Assembly (NCBI GenBank): GCA_050084985.1
Contig: JBITNC010000002.1
Coordinates: 2,666,001 to 2,730,000, forward strand
Source: Nageia nagi
Taxonomy: Eukaryota; Pinophyta
Reading direction: 5' to 3'
DNA length: 64,000 bases
The translations under genes were made by a program, and so were the position numbers. How positions within the stretch are numbered: the first letter of the stretch is position 1; the number at the start of each line of letters is the position of its first letter. This document shows, one piece after another, positions 48,081-59,569 of this stretch. The notes under the pieces are model-generated. The model worked only from the letters and a program-made list of their open reading frames with translations, was not told the DNA's origin and made no database searches.

Positions 48081-48092
48081 GCTCTTATACCA
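48081..48092 (-). other. Element A primer-binding site
   Basis: The minus strand reads TGGTATAAGAGC two bases from the 5' LTR, one change from the Met-tRNA complement. It fixes A's orientation. Confidence 0.85.
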
Positions 48093-48094
48093 AA

Positions 48095-48592
48095 TGAGAG
48101 AATTTAACTATAACAAGAACAAATCTAAACTCCTAAGATCACATGAAAACTTACAATACATATCTAACAAACTCACAAAGTAATCTCACAAAGATAACAT
48201 AAGATGTAAGTGGTTCCTCCAACTAGGAGTACATCCACTAACTAGATCTCTCTTCTTAACAAATATGAACTCTTACAATCCTCCTACACTTTTCTCCGAA
48301 ACACTATCCTATAGAATAACTTTACTCCACAAATTGTTGTATGATCCAAAGAAGAAGCCTTCTATTTATAGGCAAAAATCCCTCTTTTGATCACCTTATT
48401 ACCCAATGTACAAAAGCATGACATGCACATCCTTTTACCCAAGGGCCATGCTCATGACGTGGATTATATGACAAGTTACATTATCATATTCACTTAAATA
48501 CTTAAGGTATCAAATGATACCCTTAAGTATTAGTGAACTTACATAGAATATTATTGCATAACCTTTACAATAATGCATTATACATTCCAACA
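48095..48592 (-). repeat. Element A 5' LTR
   Basis: 498 bp, tgagag...ccaaca, pairing with 1053-1550. TATA box (minus TATAAATA) at 48363-48370 and palindrome at 48489-48537. Followed by ttcaa (48593-48597), the right target duplication. Confidence 0.93.
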
Positions 48593-48597
48593 TTCAA

Positions 48598-49592
48598 GAG
48601 GTTAATGTAAATTACTAATTGTTAGAAGTGAGTATCATCAACCTAAATATTAAGAATTCTTTAAGATCTTTAGATAAATCTATCTCTACATACAAAAATG
48701 CTTATGAGGTCAAACATTGTAAAACTTGAGTTTCTCCATGCAAATGAAATTACCAATAAAAGTGATAAAAGGATTGCAAAAATGACCACTAAGGTAAGGG
48801 AATGTTAACTAATTTAACCCAAATAAGAAATCCAAGTGAGACATTTGTAAAAATAGTAAAATTACAATGACATGGTTGAAAAAATTAGCAAAGTATTAAG
48901 AATGTACCAAGGACCCTATTAAGGTTGGTTGCATTATGTTGTAGTTCAAAAAATTAAAAAATTAAAAAAAAAAGATTCTAAATGCATTAAAATTTAATAC
49001 CATGAGGTTGTTATGAAGAGTGTTTCCATTGACTAATGAGATTATCATTGGGAATATGACTAAGAAAAAATATATCAAAGTGTGTTATTATTACATTTGG
49101 TTTGAATGCACACTACATGTATGCCATTTGGAGCATATCTTAGTCTCTAGGGGATGGGATTTGAACATGAGAATCCATTTACAATACATAGGAGTTTTTA
49201 TACCCAAGGTTCACCAAATCCTTTAACAAGTGGAGATAACTTATTAAAGTATGTTGATATAACATTGATATGCATCATCAAAATACTGCATAGGAAAAAT
49301 TATATCAACAATTGAAGAATTATGTCATGAAAAATTTTTAAAACAAACTTTGATAGGTATTTGTTAGGTTTCATTGCTATCACTTACAATAGCTTTAATA
49401 AAATATGAAGCTTCTCTTGAAGAGGAAGCCATTATAAAGAAAACCTAATCTATCATAGATAGCGTAAATGCAATAATGCCAATAATAATTAATAATAGCA
49501 TAAAATCCTATTATGAACCTAAAAGGAAAGATGATTCTAAACAAGTTAATGACAAAAGAGGGATACCAAGAAGAAACCCTAAAAATGCAACC
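48598..49592. other. Right flank of the complex, no gene seen
   Basis: AT-rich. Joined to position 1047 it would restore the pre-insertion site. Short frames at 49020-49226 and 49395-49619 show no motif. Confidence 0.55.
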
Positions 49593-50220
49593 AGTGTTAT
49601 GCATAATAAATGATGGCAAAAAAATTCAAATTTTGGTGAACATGATTCGAAGTCATGGCAAAAAGTTTTTTGAAAGTCACATAGGGTAAGTGGAGAAATC
49701 ATTTTTTTAAGTTGTAAATTTTTGGCAATATATATTATTTTTACTTTTATGAAATTATGACAATCCATTCTAAAAGATAGATGATTTGCCTCCCATTTAT
49801 GGTGATGATCATTTACTCTTTCACACAGACAATTGATTGCATAAAAGTGCAAACGATCATCTATAGAAAAAGTGTAGATGATCGTATCTAGAAAAAGTGC
49901 AGACCATCATCCATAGATTGGTGCAAATGATCATCTAAATAAAAGGGTAGATAATCATCTACACATTGCAAGAGATGATTGTTTGCACTTTTATGTAGAT
50001 GATCATTTGCACTTATATGCATATGATTATTAGCATGTTGGCATTGACAACCATCTGCATAAAAGTACATAAGATCATCTATATAAAAGTGCATATGATC
50101 GTCTACACTTTTATATAGATGATCATTTGCACTTTTATATAGATGATCATTTGCACTTTTATATAGATGATCATTTGCACTTTTATATAGATGATCATTT
50201 ACACTTTTATGTAGATTATG
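49593..50220. repeat. Direct repeat copy 1 with 24-bp tandem array
   Basis: Starts tgttatgcataataaatgat and matches a second copy from about 52727 (tgttatgtataatgaatgat). The second half, about 49835-50220, is an array of 24-bp units. Four nearly perfect units (acttttatatagatgatcat plus ttgc) occupy 50107-50202. Because 24 is divisible by 3, the minus strand has an open frame with an 8-residue period (YKSANDHL) at 49888-50241; I read this as a by-product of the array. TG starts and a 3.1-kb spacing suggest LTRs of an old element, but no primer site or polypurine tract was found. Confidence 0.6.
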
Positions 50221-50648
50221 GTGAGCATATTTGATTATCAATCATTTGTGTTCCAAATAAAATGACTCATCAAAAAAGGTATTAAATGTGATCGTACATA
50301 ATAAATGCTAACACATGTCAAGTCTTATAAAATGCCTTCCATAGGTCATTTTCACCTCATTTCAATGCTTCGACACTCTAGATCTATAATTCCCTCCATG
50401 CCCCCTTGCCCATCCTTTCCCTATGCAACTATCCAAGTCCTTTCTTACCCTCTTGTGTTACTTTTCCTCCCTTTCCTTGACACCTCACTACTTAGGATCA
50501 CCATGTTGAGATCCAATACTATTTCCCCAACTCAACTAGTATCATACACTTACAAGGATCTTATCTACCCCAAATTTTGAATATTCTTACCACTCATGGA
50601 TATGAATTTAGTTGGTTACAAGAATATGACCTTATGTCATTGGTTTAA

Positions 50649-50948
50649 ATGGGCACATTTTTGAATGATATTCCTCTTCTAGATGTAATTTTCAACTCAT
50701 TCAATAATGAAAACTCGACTGTTACAATGACGATCCATGGTATACCTATTTCATTCTCTCTTAAACCCTCTGATGTACATAGGTTGATAGGTTTATCATA
50801 CAAGGATGCTAAGAATCCTATCAATATGAAGGCAGCTCTTTTAAATGATAAATATAAAATACATCTAGAAATAAACCATGGTATCCTTATGGAATGTTTG
50901 ATAGGTGAAAAGGTTTTTAGTTCATTAAGTCTCCTTTTAATTTATTGA
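50649..50948 (+). CDS. Unidentified small reading frame between the direct repeats
   Basis: 99 codons from ATG, MGTFLNDIPLLDVIFNSFNN..., with TIHGIPISFSLKPSDVHRLI in the middle. Protein-like sequence continues past the stop in other frames (IPKEGALVYNMFIALFKGYH, about 51050; NVYLSTYNYLLALYYEDFYS, about 51270), so this may be the start of a larger broken gene spanning about 50300-51450. The pattern of a short beta-like stretch followed by a 'DVxRLxGL' helix recalls plant-mobile-domain proteins, but the similarity is too weak to name it. Its position between two direct repeats fits a coding remnant of a transposon. Confidence 0.35.
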   Translation: MGTFLNDIPLLDVIFNSFNNENSTVTMTIHGIPISFSLKPSDVHRLIGLSYKDAKNPINMKAALLNDKYKIHLEINHGILMECLIGEKVFSSLSLLLIY

Positions 50949-52726
50949 TATTTCAAAAAATACTCTTAATTTTTTGATGTGTTTTTTGTAATTTGCCTTA
51001 GTGTCCCAATATGGTTTATGATGTAGTATGATTTTTTGCAAATAGCCACAATCCCTAAAGAAGGGGCCTTAGTATACAACATGTTCATAGCCCTTTTTAA
51101 AGGCTATCATAGAGTTTCGTTAGCTAGAATAGTTCTATAGGATAGAGTTGTGGATATTCCATTTTATGGTCTTTATTACATTCTATGATGTATTGAGCAC
51201 AAAAATTTTGACTAGAGCTCTTACATTTCAAATAGGATCAGATATGATATTTCCATTCTAAAAATATCAAGCAATGAAAATGTATACTTATCTACCTATA
51301 ATTATTTGCTTGCATTATACTATGAAGATTTTTATAGCCTACAAATCACTCCACCTCCAATAATTTCTCATAGTTAGTTGGAATCATTGGCACTTACTGC
51401 AAAGGAAGTGCAAGTAATTGAATGTAATTTTCTTTTTTTAATTGATGTGTTAATTATATTATTGAATTGAAGAATACAATTAAAATAATTTTTTATTCAT
51501 TGAAATTTTTATTTATATTTAATGTAGAGAAAAGCAACAAATTCAACCTTTCATAGACAATATGCAATTAGAGGAATGCAACCCAAAGATATGGGATATG
51601 GATGAAAGCAAAAAGTTGATTCCACTTAAAGGGGAAGTGGGGGAAAATCGATAAAGTTAAAATTCAATGTCAAAAAAATTAGGATCCCAATATTTAAAAC
51701 TAAAATACATGCATTAAATAACAGGATCTAAATATTTATCAAGATCCTAATATTTGAATCTTCGATTTTATCTCTATTTTAGCCTTGAAAAGGGCTTGGT
51801 GAGCCAACACTTAGCCTTGGACCTACAAGTATGTGTTCATGGCAATGTTAATGGAAAATCTCAACTTTCGGCATACGTTTAATGGAGTTTTTAGTAGAAT
51901 CTTTTTATGAAATTAAAACCCATTATAGATTAAAGAGTGTACATTTCAAATATGTAATATTTTTTTACAAGTGGATACAATTTTATATTTTTCAATTATT
52001 TTTTAGTAAAAGTGGTCCATATACTTGAAAGATGTGGGTCTCATATTTTTTTAATAAGTTTTTTTATGGAGTTATGAAAAAAAATATACATAATGACAAG
52101 CTTCATATAATTCTCTATAATAATTAAAAAACTTGAAAAAATATTAAGTTTGGAAAAAATTATGCTAGACGGACATGAGCACTTTTCGAAACCACAAACA
52201 TGCCCAATACAAAATTAAAAAATAAAATGATGAAAAAATTATGGAATCTGGAACAAGCTCCAATGCCTTAGGTATCTTTTCCTAAAAGGATTTTAAAAAA
52301 TATCTTGATTTTAGTCAAATTATGCGAGACGAACATGTGCATAGTATGGTCTAAAATTTGTTTTTTTTTTTAAAAAAGTGGTTTTTGTTCATCCTATCAA
52401 ATTTTAAATTATATAATCTGGGTATTGGAATAAATTATATATTTGAAAATTAGACTCTAAGAAACCCTTGATAAAAAAAATCCTTACCCCTAATAAATGG
52501 TCCTTTAGGGAACATGAAGAGTGGTTCTTAATGAAGTATAAACTTAGGTTGTCAAACCCTAATGTATGCTTTTTGGTGGAGCACTTATTGTACACATGGT
52601 CTAATTTCCAAGTTGGCCATATAAGAGTTCTCAAACATCTTCATCGTGAAGTGTTATTCAATCATCAAGAAGTTTCCTTTTCCTAGCATTTATCCTCTAC
52701 TCCTTTTTTCAAAACTATTCAAAAAA
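50949..52726. other. Non-coding or broken sequence between the direct repeats
   Basis: To about 51450 there are protein-like fragments that may continue the frame at 50649. Beyond that only AT-rich sequence and isolated frames (52468-52686 plus, 52404-52634 minus) without motifs. Confidence 0.4.
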
Positions 52727-53310
52727 GTGTTATGTATAATGAATGATGGCAAAAAAATTTTAATTATAGCATATTGGATTTGAAGTCTTGGCAAAAAATG
52801 TACAAAGATCACATAGAGTATGTGGAAATTTTTTTTTAAAATTGTGAAGTGTTGCCAATATTATATTAATATTTTATTTATTATGACTATCTAAATATAA
52901 CTAAAGAGTATCATATAACAATACCTTCGAACATCTTAAAGTAATTAAAGATGATCATCTCTACAAGTTAGGATGCATACGAGCATATTTAAAAAAGTGT
53001 AGATGACCATATTCACTTTTATGCAGATGATCATATTTACAAAAATGCAATCAATCATCTTCTTTTTTGTGTAGATAATCATCTTCATAAAAGTGTAGAT
53101 GATTTTTTGCACAATAGTGAAGATTGTCTACATAAAAGTGAAGACAATCATCTACACTTTTCTAAAGATGCTTGTATGCACAAAAGTGAAGGAAAACATC
53201 TACACTTTTCTAAATATTCTCACCTGCACAAAAGTGAATACGATCATTTGCACTTTTATGAAGATGCTCATCTACACAAAATTGAAGATGATCGTCTACT
53301 AGAGCTCTTT
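52727..53310. repeat. Direct repeat copy 2 with 24/48-bp array
   Basis: The first 160 bp match 49593-49750. The array at about 52980-53300 uses similar 24-bp words but is organised as 48-bp units with aaaagtg and cacttttt-like words facing each other, so each unit can fold. The plus-strand frame 53107-53319 (HKSEDNHLHFSKD repeats) mirrors the 8-residue period of copy 1. Confidence 0.58.
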
Positions 53311-53319
53311 TATGTGTAA

Positions 53320-54110
53320 ATGTTTAACATAAATTATATGATCTTTTTTCAAAAAATTTAATATTCCTTGATAAAATTATAAGGAAACCAATGCAATCCT
53401 TCTTATACCCCTTAACCCCTACTATTATCAAGTTTAAATAATCCTTCATAGATGAGCATAAGAAATCTCCATAGACAAACATAGGAAATCCTCCCTAGAT
53501 GACCATCTTTAGGAATATTGAGATGAGCATAAGTAATCCTCCCTAGATGATAATATTAATGGAGGTAAATACAAACATGTATAATTGTTTATAATTATAA
53601 AATATTCATTGAACCAAAGCAACATGATTACACTACAAGTTGAGAACTTGAAATGTAGGTGTATCTAACCATATCACATAAAGTATATATAGTAGGTATA
53701 ATTGGTGATTATTTCAAAAAAAAAGTAAATTATTTATCATTTCAAGGATATTATTTAAGAAAATATAGGAGGTATAAATGGCTATTAACATATTTTTTAA
53801 AAAAATATTAAAATATTGGCAAGCTAACCCATAAATGTTTTGAGTCTTATCAATGTCGACCTCAATGGTAGCATATTAGAGGTCCACATATTCAAAATAT
53901 TTACATACAAAAAATCCCTATAATAATTGATTTGTAAATATTCTTTTCTATCCATAACATTGATTCCAAAGCTCATTTCCTTTGATTATTCCCCCATTAC
54001 GTTCAAAATTGAGATAACTTCCCTCCAACAAAGATATTACAGATCCCAGTTCTTTCTCAATACATATTTTCCTCAAAGTGATGCATTGCATGGTGGAATG
54101 ATGTAATCTT
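53320..54110. other. AT-rich spacer, no gene seen
   Basis: Contains short near-repeats (cctccctagatga at about 53490 and 53540) and otherwise nothing recognisable. Confidence 0.5.
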
Positions 54111-56760
54111 TTGTACATATATTCTCTTCTTGGTAGGCTAGGTAAAAAGGTTATGCAAATTTATCCTCACTTCATCTTAGGTCTAAGAGATGAGCTTGTC
54201 AAATCTTTTGTTCACCTAGTGTCCAATCCCTTTAGCTTTCACCTACAATACCATGCTGTGCAAATCAAGAATGAGCTCAAGTTGGTAGAACTTTATGAAT
54301 CTAAAAGAGCTTAATTCAAGGATCATTTGCACTAGCTCAAGGTTGGGGATAGGGTCTCCAAAGAAGTTTTTCAGAGTTTAAGACCTTTGAGGTAAGTTTC
54401 CCAATTCAAAGTTATTCATGAGAATGGTATTTAGTTGACTTCTCTTCCAAAGATAGCCAATTCTTTCGTTGATCACTATATGCAAGTGTTTGCAGCTCAG
54501 TCCTATACTTCAAATAGAACTCAAGCTTTGCAATAATGTAAAGATATGTCATCTTGTCTCTCACCATATCTTCAAGTTAAGAGCGACAAACTCATCTCCC
54601 TTAAAGAGTTAAGGGAATATCATTCTCAAATAGTGAATGATAAGGCCAATGGTCAAAACGGATTCCCTTGTGAATTCTATAAGTCTTGTTGGGACTTTGT
54701 TGGTCCTAATTTACACAAATTCTATCTAAAGACCTTGCAAACAGGATCTCATGGTAATCTTATCAACAAGAGTAGCATCAAGTTTATCCCCAAGAAAGGG
54801 GACCCATAGCTAATCACCAATTAGCAACCTATCATTATCCTAAGTGTTAGTTATAAAATTATTGCCAAAGCATTTACCTTACAACTTTAGTATTTAGTTA
54901 CCATTATTATTTTCCCTGATAAAATTGGCTTAATTCAAAATAGATACATCCTAGATAATGTTATTATTATTTGGGAAGGCATGGAATGGGATCTCATGTA
55001 TAACTAACATATCCTCTTCCTGAAGATAGATTGTGCGAAGGCATATGATCATATTGAATGGGTGTTCATACTCTTCATGCTAGAGGCTTTGAGTTTTGGA
55101 CCTTAATTTGTCAACATAGTTCAAATATTATTTAGAGATGCATCAACAATTCTTTCTTTGAATAATTTCCAAACATAAGCCATTAGGCTTAATCAGCCTA
55201 TAAGGTAAGTATGTCTTCTTGTACCTTCCTATATATTTTAGCAACAAAAGCATTTGGATACCTCCTAGTCTGACATTATTTTAAAGGAAAAAATTGAGGT
55301 ATAGCCTTGCTTGATAACCAAGGTTGGCTTATCAATGGTCATTTTGCATATGACTCCTTCCTTACCATTCAAGAAGACAAACTATTTTTCTTTAAGGCAA
55401 TAGAGTTTTTAGAAATATATTGCAAGGTCTCAGGTTATAACATTCAATGGAAGAATACATTTTGTTATAGACATACTCCTTTTCTCAATTCGGTCTAGCT
55501 TAGTTTCACATAATTCCAATGGAATTGAATTCTTCTTAGAGAAGTTTCAAATTCCTAGGAATTTTGTTTGCTTTTCATGGATCTCCTTCCTAGTTGTGAA
55601 TCTATGTGATCAATTAGGTGAAAAAATATAGATTACTAGAATTCCAAGAAGATTTTTTTGGCTAGAAAACTCCAAATTTGTTTGAAAGTTTTAGCTTTCA
55701 CCTATGTCTATTATTCTTCTTGTTGGATTCCTTTACAAGTATGTTATAACAAGCTAGGAAAATTCTTACGAGACTTCATATGGACTAGCAACACTAAGAA
55801 AAAAGGATTTCATAGAGTTGTATAGAGTACTTACTACCTACCTAGGGAGTTGAGTGGTATGGGATTGCTAGATTGTAAATGACAAGTTATGGCTCTTTGT
55901 GCCAAATGGATTATTTGAGCTCTGAAAGGCTCAAAAGCATGGAAAATTTTGATTTGATTATCTCTAGCGATTCATCTCTCACCCAAAAAGCCTATAAGGG
56001 CATGGATTTTCCTTGTTTGATCCTTTCTCCAATATTTGTTAAGATTATAAGATCTTTTGTGGTAAAAAGAATATGTAAGGTATGGAAGTAACTTGTTTCA
56101 TGGATCAAATGGAAAGCAAATTATTTTCATATAAGCTCAACATTTAGTGTCTTCTATCTTTTACTACCAAAACCTTAGTGGAAGGACTAAGGTTAGCATA
56201 TTGATACCCCTCTTCTCAACTACAAAGGTTCCCTTAGCTACAACTGGCTTTTGCCAACTTCACCTACAATTCCTTAATTAAATGAGAAATGGGATCTTAT
56301 GTTAAGTCACACATGATGGAAACATCATTTCTCTTTAGTATAGGAATCTTATCTCGAGCCTAAAGAGTCATTATTGCTTAGAGCTTATTATATTAGGGTC
56401 TTCCTTTAGTGTCTCATCTCCATCACCTAAGAGTGTCATATTTTCATTGTTCTTTGTGCAATGAACCAAAGTATTGTATACATATTTTCTAGACTTGCAG
56501 ACATTCCAAGTATGCATGGGAATGGGTTTCTTCTTTTTTTTCTCCCCACATGCCCACTCCATTTTCAAGGTAGCATGCCTTATTGGGGGATTCTTTCACC
56601 CTTATTTGCCCTTGGAGGAAGTTGGACATATTTTTCGTACCAGTTTGCTTATTCATATATGGAAGTCCAGAAATAAGATTATCTTACAAAATATTATTCC
56701 ATCCATTGATTTTTCTCTTTCTAATAAGATAGAAATTTTCTTTGATGTATGACTATAGAT
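54111..56760 (+). pseudogene. Decayed L1-type LINE, RT and C-terminal zinc region
   Basis: Plus-strand non-LTR retrotransposon ORF2 remnant. Pre-RT linker at 54111-54314 (VQIKNELKLVELYESKRA). RT starts at 54546: KANGQNGFPCEFYKSCWDFV and INKSSIKFIPKKGDP, then IIAKAFTLQL, RYILDNVIII, and FLKIDCAKAYDHIEWVF (motif A, Asp kept, about 55020). The catalytic FADD-type motif reads NGHFAYDSF (about 55340), with Asp replaced by Tyr. Later LSGMGLLDC and MALCAKWII (about 55850-55920) and the zf-RVT region with CSLCNEPKYCIHIF (about 56445) and HIFRTSLLIHIWKSRNKIIL (about 56620). Many stops and frame changes. The 5' end is not found; no poly-A tail or target duplication was identified. ORF1 and the endonuclease were not seen, so it is probably 5' truncated. 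Confidence 0.82.
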
Positions 56761-59062
56761 TATCCCCAAATTATTAACCAAGCTCATAAAGTCAATCTTG
56801 AGTTCTCAAACCTTTGCACCCTTATGGAGTATTGGGATAATGCTCCTTGTGCAGTCAGCAGGTTGCCACACAACAGTACCTCTTAGGATCGTTTGTGTTC
56901 CTAGTCACCCTGGCATCCCTCATCACATTCATGATCATAGTGAGCAAACCATCATTGGTCTGAACCCTATTTAGTGCGGAAAATATTTAATGATATGGGG
57001 GTGAGCTCCTCTCATCCTCCCAATGGTTGGGGCATATCACTGTTAAATATGCTGGTTGCAGGTTGGATTATGCCACATGGCATTACTCCCTCGATGCAAT
57101 GGGAGTGGCCTCAACCACCCTCCCCCTCTCAGCATCCCACAGGTTAAGAAGATGACTTGGAAAAAGAGGAAAGTCCTTTTTGTGCTAATGATGGCTAAGA
57201 TGTGCGACCCATCCCCTCTAATCAATGACAATGCATGATAAATTGGGAAGCGCCTCACCATGAGATAACATGATCTTTGTCAATGTTCTTATGCTTTGTG
57301 AATGTATTTTGTTAGTTAGGATGTTCTTCATTTTGCTTATCTTAACCCTAGGTGTGTGGATTAATTTATTCATGTTTTAATGACTGAATTAGAATTGAAT
57401 GATTCCATCTTAAGATGTACAATGTACAAAACTTTCACCAACTTAAAATTTCTGAATGTAGGCACGCAAATTCAATAGTTGTTTGCAGTAAGCGAAGAAG
57501 AAACGGCGAGATCTCCCAAAATGAGTATTGTATAAAGAATGGCATCCAACTCACTGAGCAACGCTATAAACTGAAACGCGAAAGCAAATGAATAATCCAT
57601 CTGTAATTTAATTTTAGCCCAATTTTATTATGCTTCTACGTTTTGATAATTGTTTTACGTCATATATTGCGTACAGTTCTTGACATTTCAATGGTAGGTA
57701 GCTATCACATTTAAGAGATCACAAGAATGGTGCTCGGTCATAAATGCTGCAGAATAAATTGTTTCCATGTCTTACATGGCCAGTGGCGTAAATTTTGCGT
57801 ACGTACGTGACACAGATAGTCTTACCGAAGTCTAACTGTTTTAAATACAGAAGGTCAGAATCAATTTGGAGATACTCCACAAACTTCTCCTTGATTTGAA
57901 ATATTCTTGCAGCTTATGTTGTTTTTTCTGCTATGTATGTTGTTAATGAAAGTTCGGTGTGAGTGACGCTTAAGGAAAATATCACGATATTGTTTACAGT
58001 TCTTATTTAGTTTAAACTATCATGATCCTCAAGTGCAAAGGAAAAAAAAAAGTTCTCTATATTGTTAGAAACATTTCTCAATATAATTTAAAATCTTTTG
58101 AATCTATTTATGGATGTGAGTAAATGGATAATTTCTATAATAGGAATTTAGTATCTTTGGATAATTTAATGATTCTAGTATTTGAATAGATAAATTTTTT
58201 AATGATTTTATAATTCTACCTTACTCGTTCAAAATCAAATAGATAATATAACTTTCTACCATTCAGAGTTTGAGTAGATAATATCTTTGTGATTTAATAA
58301 TTTAATGATTCTATTTTACCATACATATAGATATAGAAAAATAATCAAAATACTATTTTTGAAAAAAAAACTAAAAAAATAAATATTCATAATATCAATA
58401 TTGATATTATACCATATATACATTAAAATATTAATCAGATTTTATCATTTTGTTACAGTATTTTTTCAAAAACTATCGACTTAAGTGAATTTGTATGTTA
58501 CAACTTACAACTAAAACCTTACTTAATGCGTAGTCATACAAAAAGAACTGTCAGTAGTGAACTTCCTAAATTAAATTACATGTTTCTAAGTCAAGAAACG
58601 CAGACAGTGATATCTTCATAGAATCTTTGGAAATTTGGTAGATTACAACGTGATAAGTGACATGAGATTTAAACTTCTTTTTTTTTTGGGTAAAAGTAAA
58701 CCTTCTAAGAACAGGGAATTATTCGGTTGAAAGTCATCCAAAAACAAGCAAATAATTTCATTCCACCATTCAAACAATGAAATCATACCTCCATTGCACT
58801 TACAGGGGTCCAACGTTGAGAACTTCTGTGTGTTTGATTATCCCCAAGTTTATCAAACAGCAGTTACACTGTCAAACTTCCTACTGTTCTTCCTGATTTT
58901 GGGTATCCAAAAAACCAAACAGATATAAAAGAGTACAACACATGAAATTCCTGGAGTTCAAGTGGAGTTCCCTTTTCATATTATCCATATCATGACTAAA
59001 TCCATGTACAAAAGTAGTTGAAAACACAAGTTATACCGAATGAAACCAATGTCTATGAACTC
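56761..59062. other. Intergenic region between the LINE and the F-box gene
   Basis: No coding region with support. At 57795-57850 there is a cgtacgtacgtgac word (contains ACGTG) followed about 40 bp later by tttaaatacag, a promoter-like arrangement with no reading frame after it. The stretch before 59062 should contain the 3' UTR of the F-box gene; no clear polyadenylation signal stands out. Confidence 0.4.
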
Positions 59063-59569
59063 CTATTGCTGCTGCTTCTTTGTAAGGGTATATGCAATCC
59101 TCGCTGTACCTTTTTCAACAAGACTAGAAATATTACAGGACCCGCTTCTGGAATTAGGCCCAAGTCTCTCAAAGTACTCCACAGAAAACAATGACAAAGA
59201 AAGCCTAACATGGTCTTCACTCCACACAACATCACTCTTCTTCCTCGAAGAACTCTTCTTACAATCAGCAGAAGAAGCAGCTTTGCTTTGCAGAGGACGC
59301 AGCCATCTCACATAAAGATGTCTGAATCCTCCCAAAACGTTCACCACCAATCTCAATCTTCCAATATAAATATCCATCGCAGGCAACTGTTTGGTACAAA
59401 TCACTTCCCACAGTTTATCGTCCATGGCCGCTTCATACCACCTTCTGTTCACACATGATGCCACAGCCAAAGCCTGAGCATCCAAGTGCTTGAAAATCTC
59501 CTGCATTGCATCCACATTATCCATCACTTCACAATGGGTATCCCTCTCCCTTTCCAAATGAATCCTCAT
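59063..59569 (-). CDS. F-box protein of the GID2/SLY1/SNE type
   Basis: Intact, intronless frame of 168 codons. F-box at residues about 17-60: DAMQEIFKHLDAQALAVASC, then VNRRWYEAAMDDKLWEVICT. It is followed by the family's second block, LRLVVNVLGGFRHLYVRWLR (GGF motif), and a C-terminal VRLSLSLFSVEYFERLG (LSL motif). In Arabidopsis and rice these proteins are the SCF ubiquitin-ligase adaptors that bind DELLA repressors and trigger their destruction after gibberellin perception, in the nucleus. The second ATG, 59524, gives 153 residues, close to SLY1/SNE length, and has a better context (G at -3 and +4) than the first (59569), so it may be the real start. Which of SLY1, GID2 or SNE is the closest relative cannot be settled by eye. 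It appears to be the only intact host gene here. Confidence 0.85.
   Translation of the reverse strand: MRIHLERERDTHCEVMDNVDAMQEIFKHLDAQALAVASCVNRRWYEAAMDDKLWEVICTKQLPAMDIYIGRLRLVVNVLGGFRHLYVRWLRPLQSKAASSADCKKSSSRKKSDVVWSEDHVRLSLSLFSVEYFERLGPNSRSGSCNISSLVEKGTARIAYTLTKKQQQ

Larger units (their letters stand above)
1053..48592 (-). mobile_element. Element A: Ty1/copia retrotransposon hosting four nested elements
   Basis: Two 498-bp LTRs (1053-1550 and 48095-48592), both TG...CA, are flanked by identical ttcaa duplications. The right LTR is preceded by a Met-tRNA-type primer site on the minus strand, so the right one is the 5' LTR. Element A's own DNA is in pieces: 1053-6464, 14845-15010, about 27629-28064, 36754-38048 and 47357-48094, plus the 5' LTR, about 8.6 kb together. 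Each break coincides with the LTR ends of another element, and the pieces align in order with the leaders of B (11636-14342) and D (33223-36264). The two LTRs differ at roughly 35-40 of 498 positions by eye, so the insertion is old. It is dead: its frame has many stops and is separated from its promoter by over 40 kb. Confidence 0.93.

Noticed and set aside
50107-50202. CRISPR-like array
   Set aside because: Units are contiguous 24-mers without unique spacers, and the DNA is from a plant.
49888-50241. Repeat protein with 8-residue units
   Set aside because: The frame exists because the 24-bp DNA unit is a multiple of three; copy 2 opens on the opposite strand, arguing against a conserved protein.
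56371-56568. Minus-strand frame of 65 codons in the LINE
   Set aside because: Antisense to the LINE zinc region, with no motif of its own.
59210-59458. Plus-strand frame overlapping the F-box gene
   Set aside because: Antisense shadow of the conserved F-box frame.
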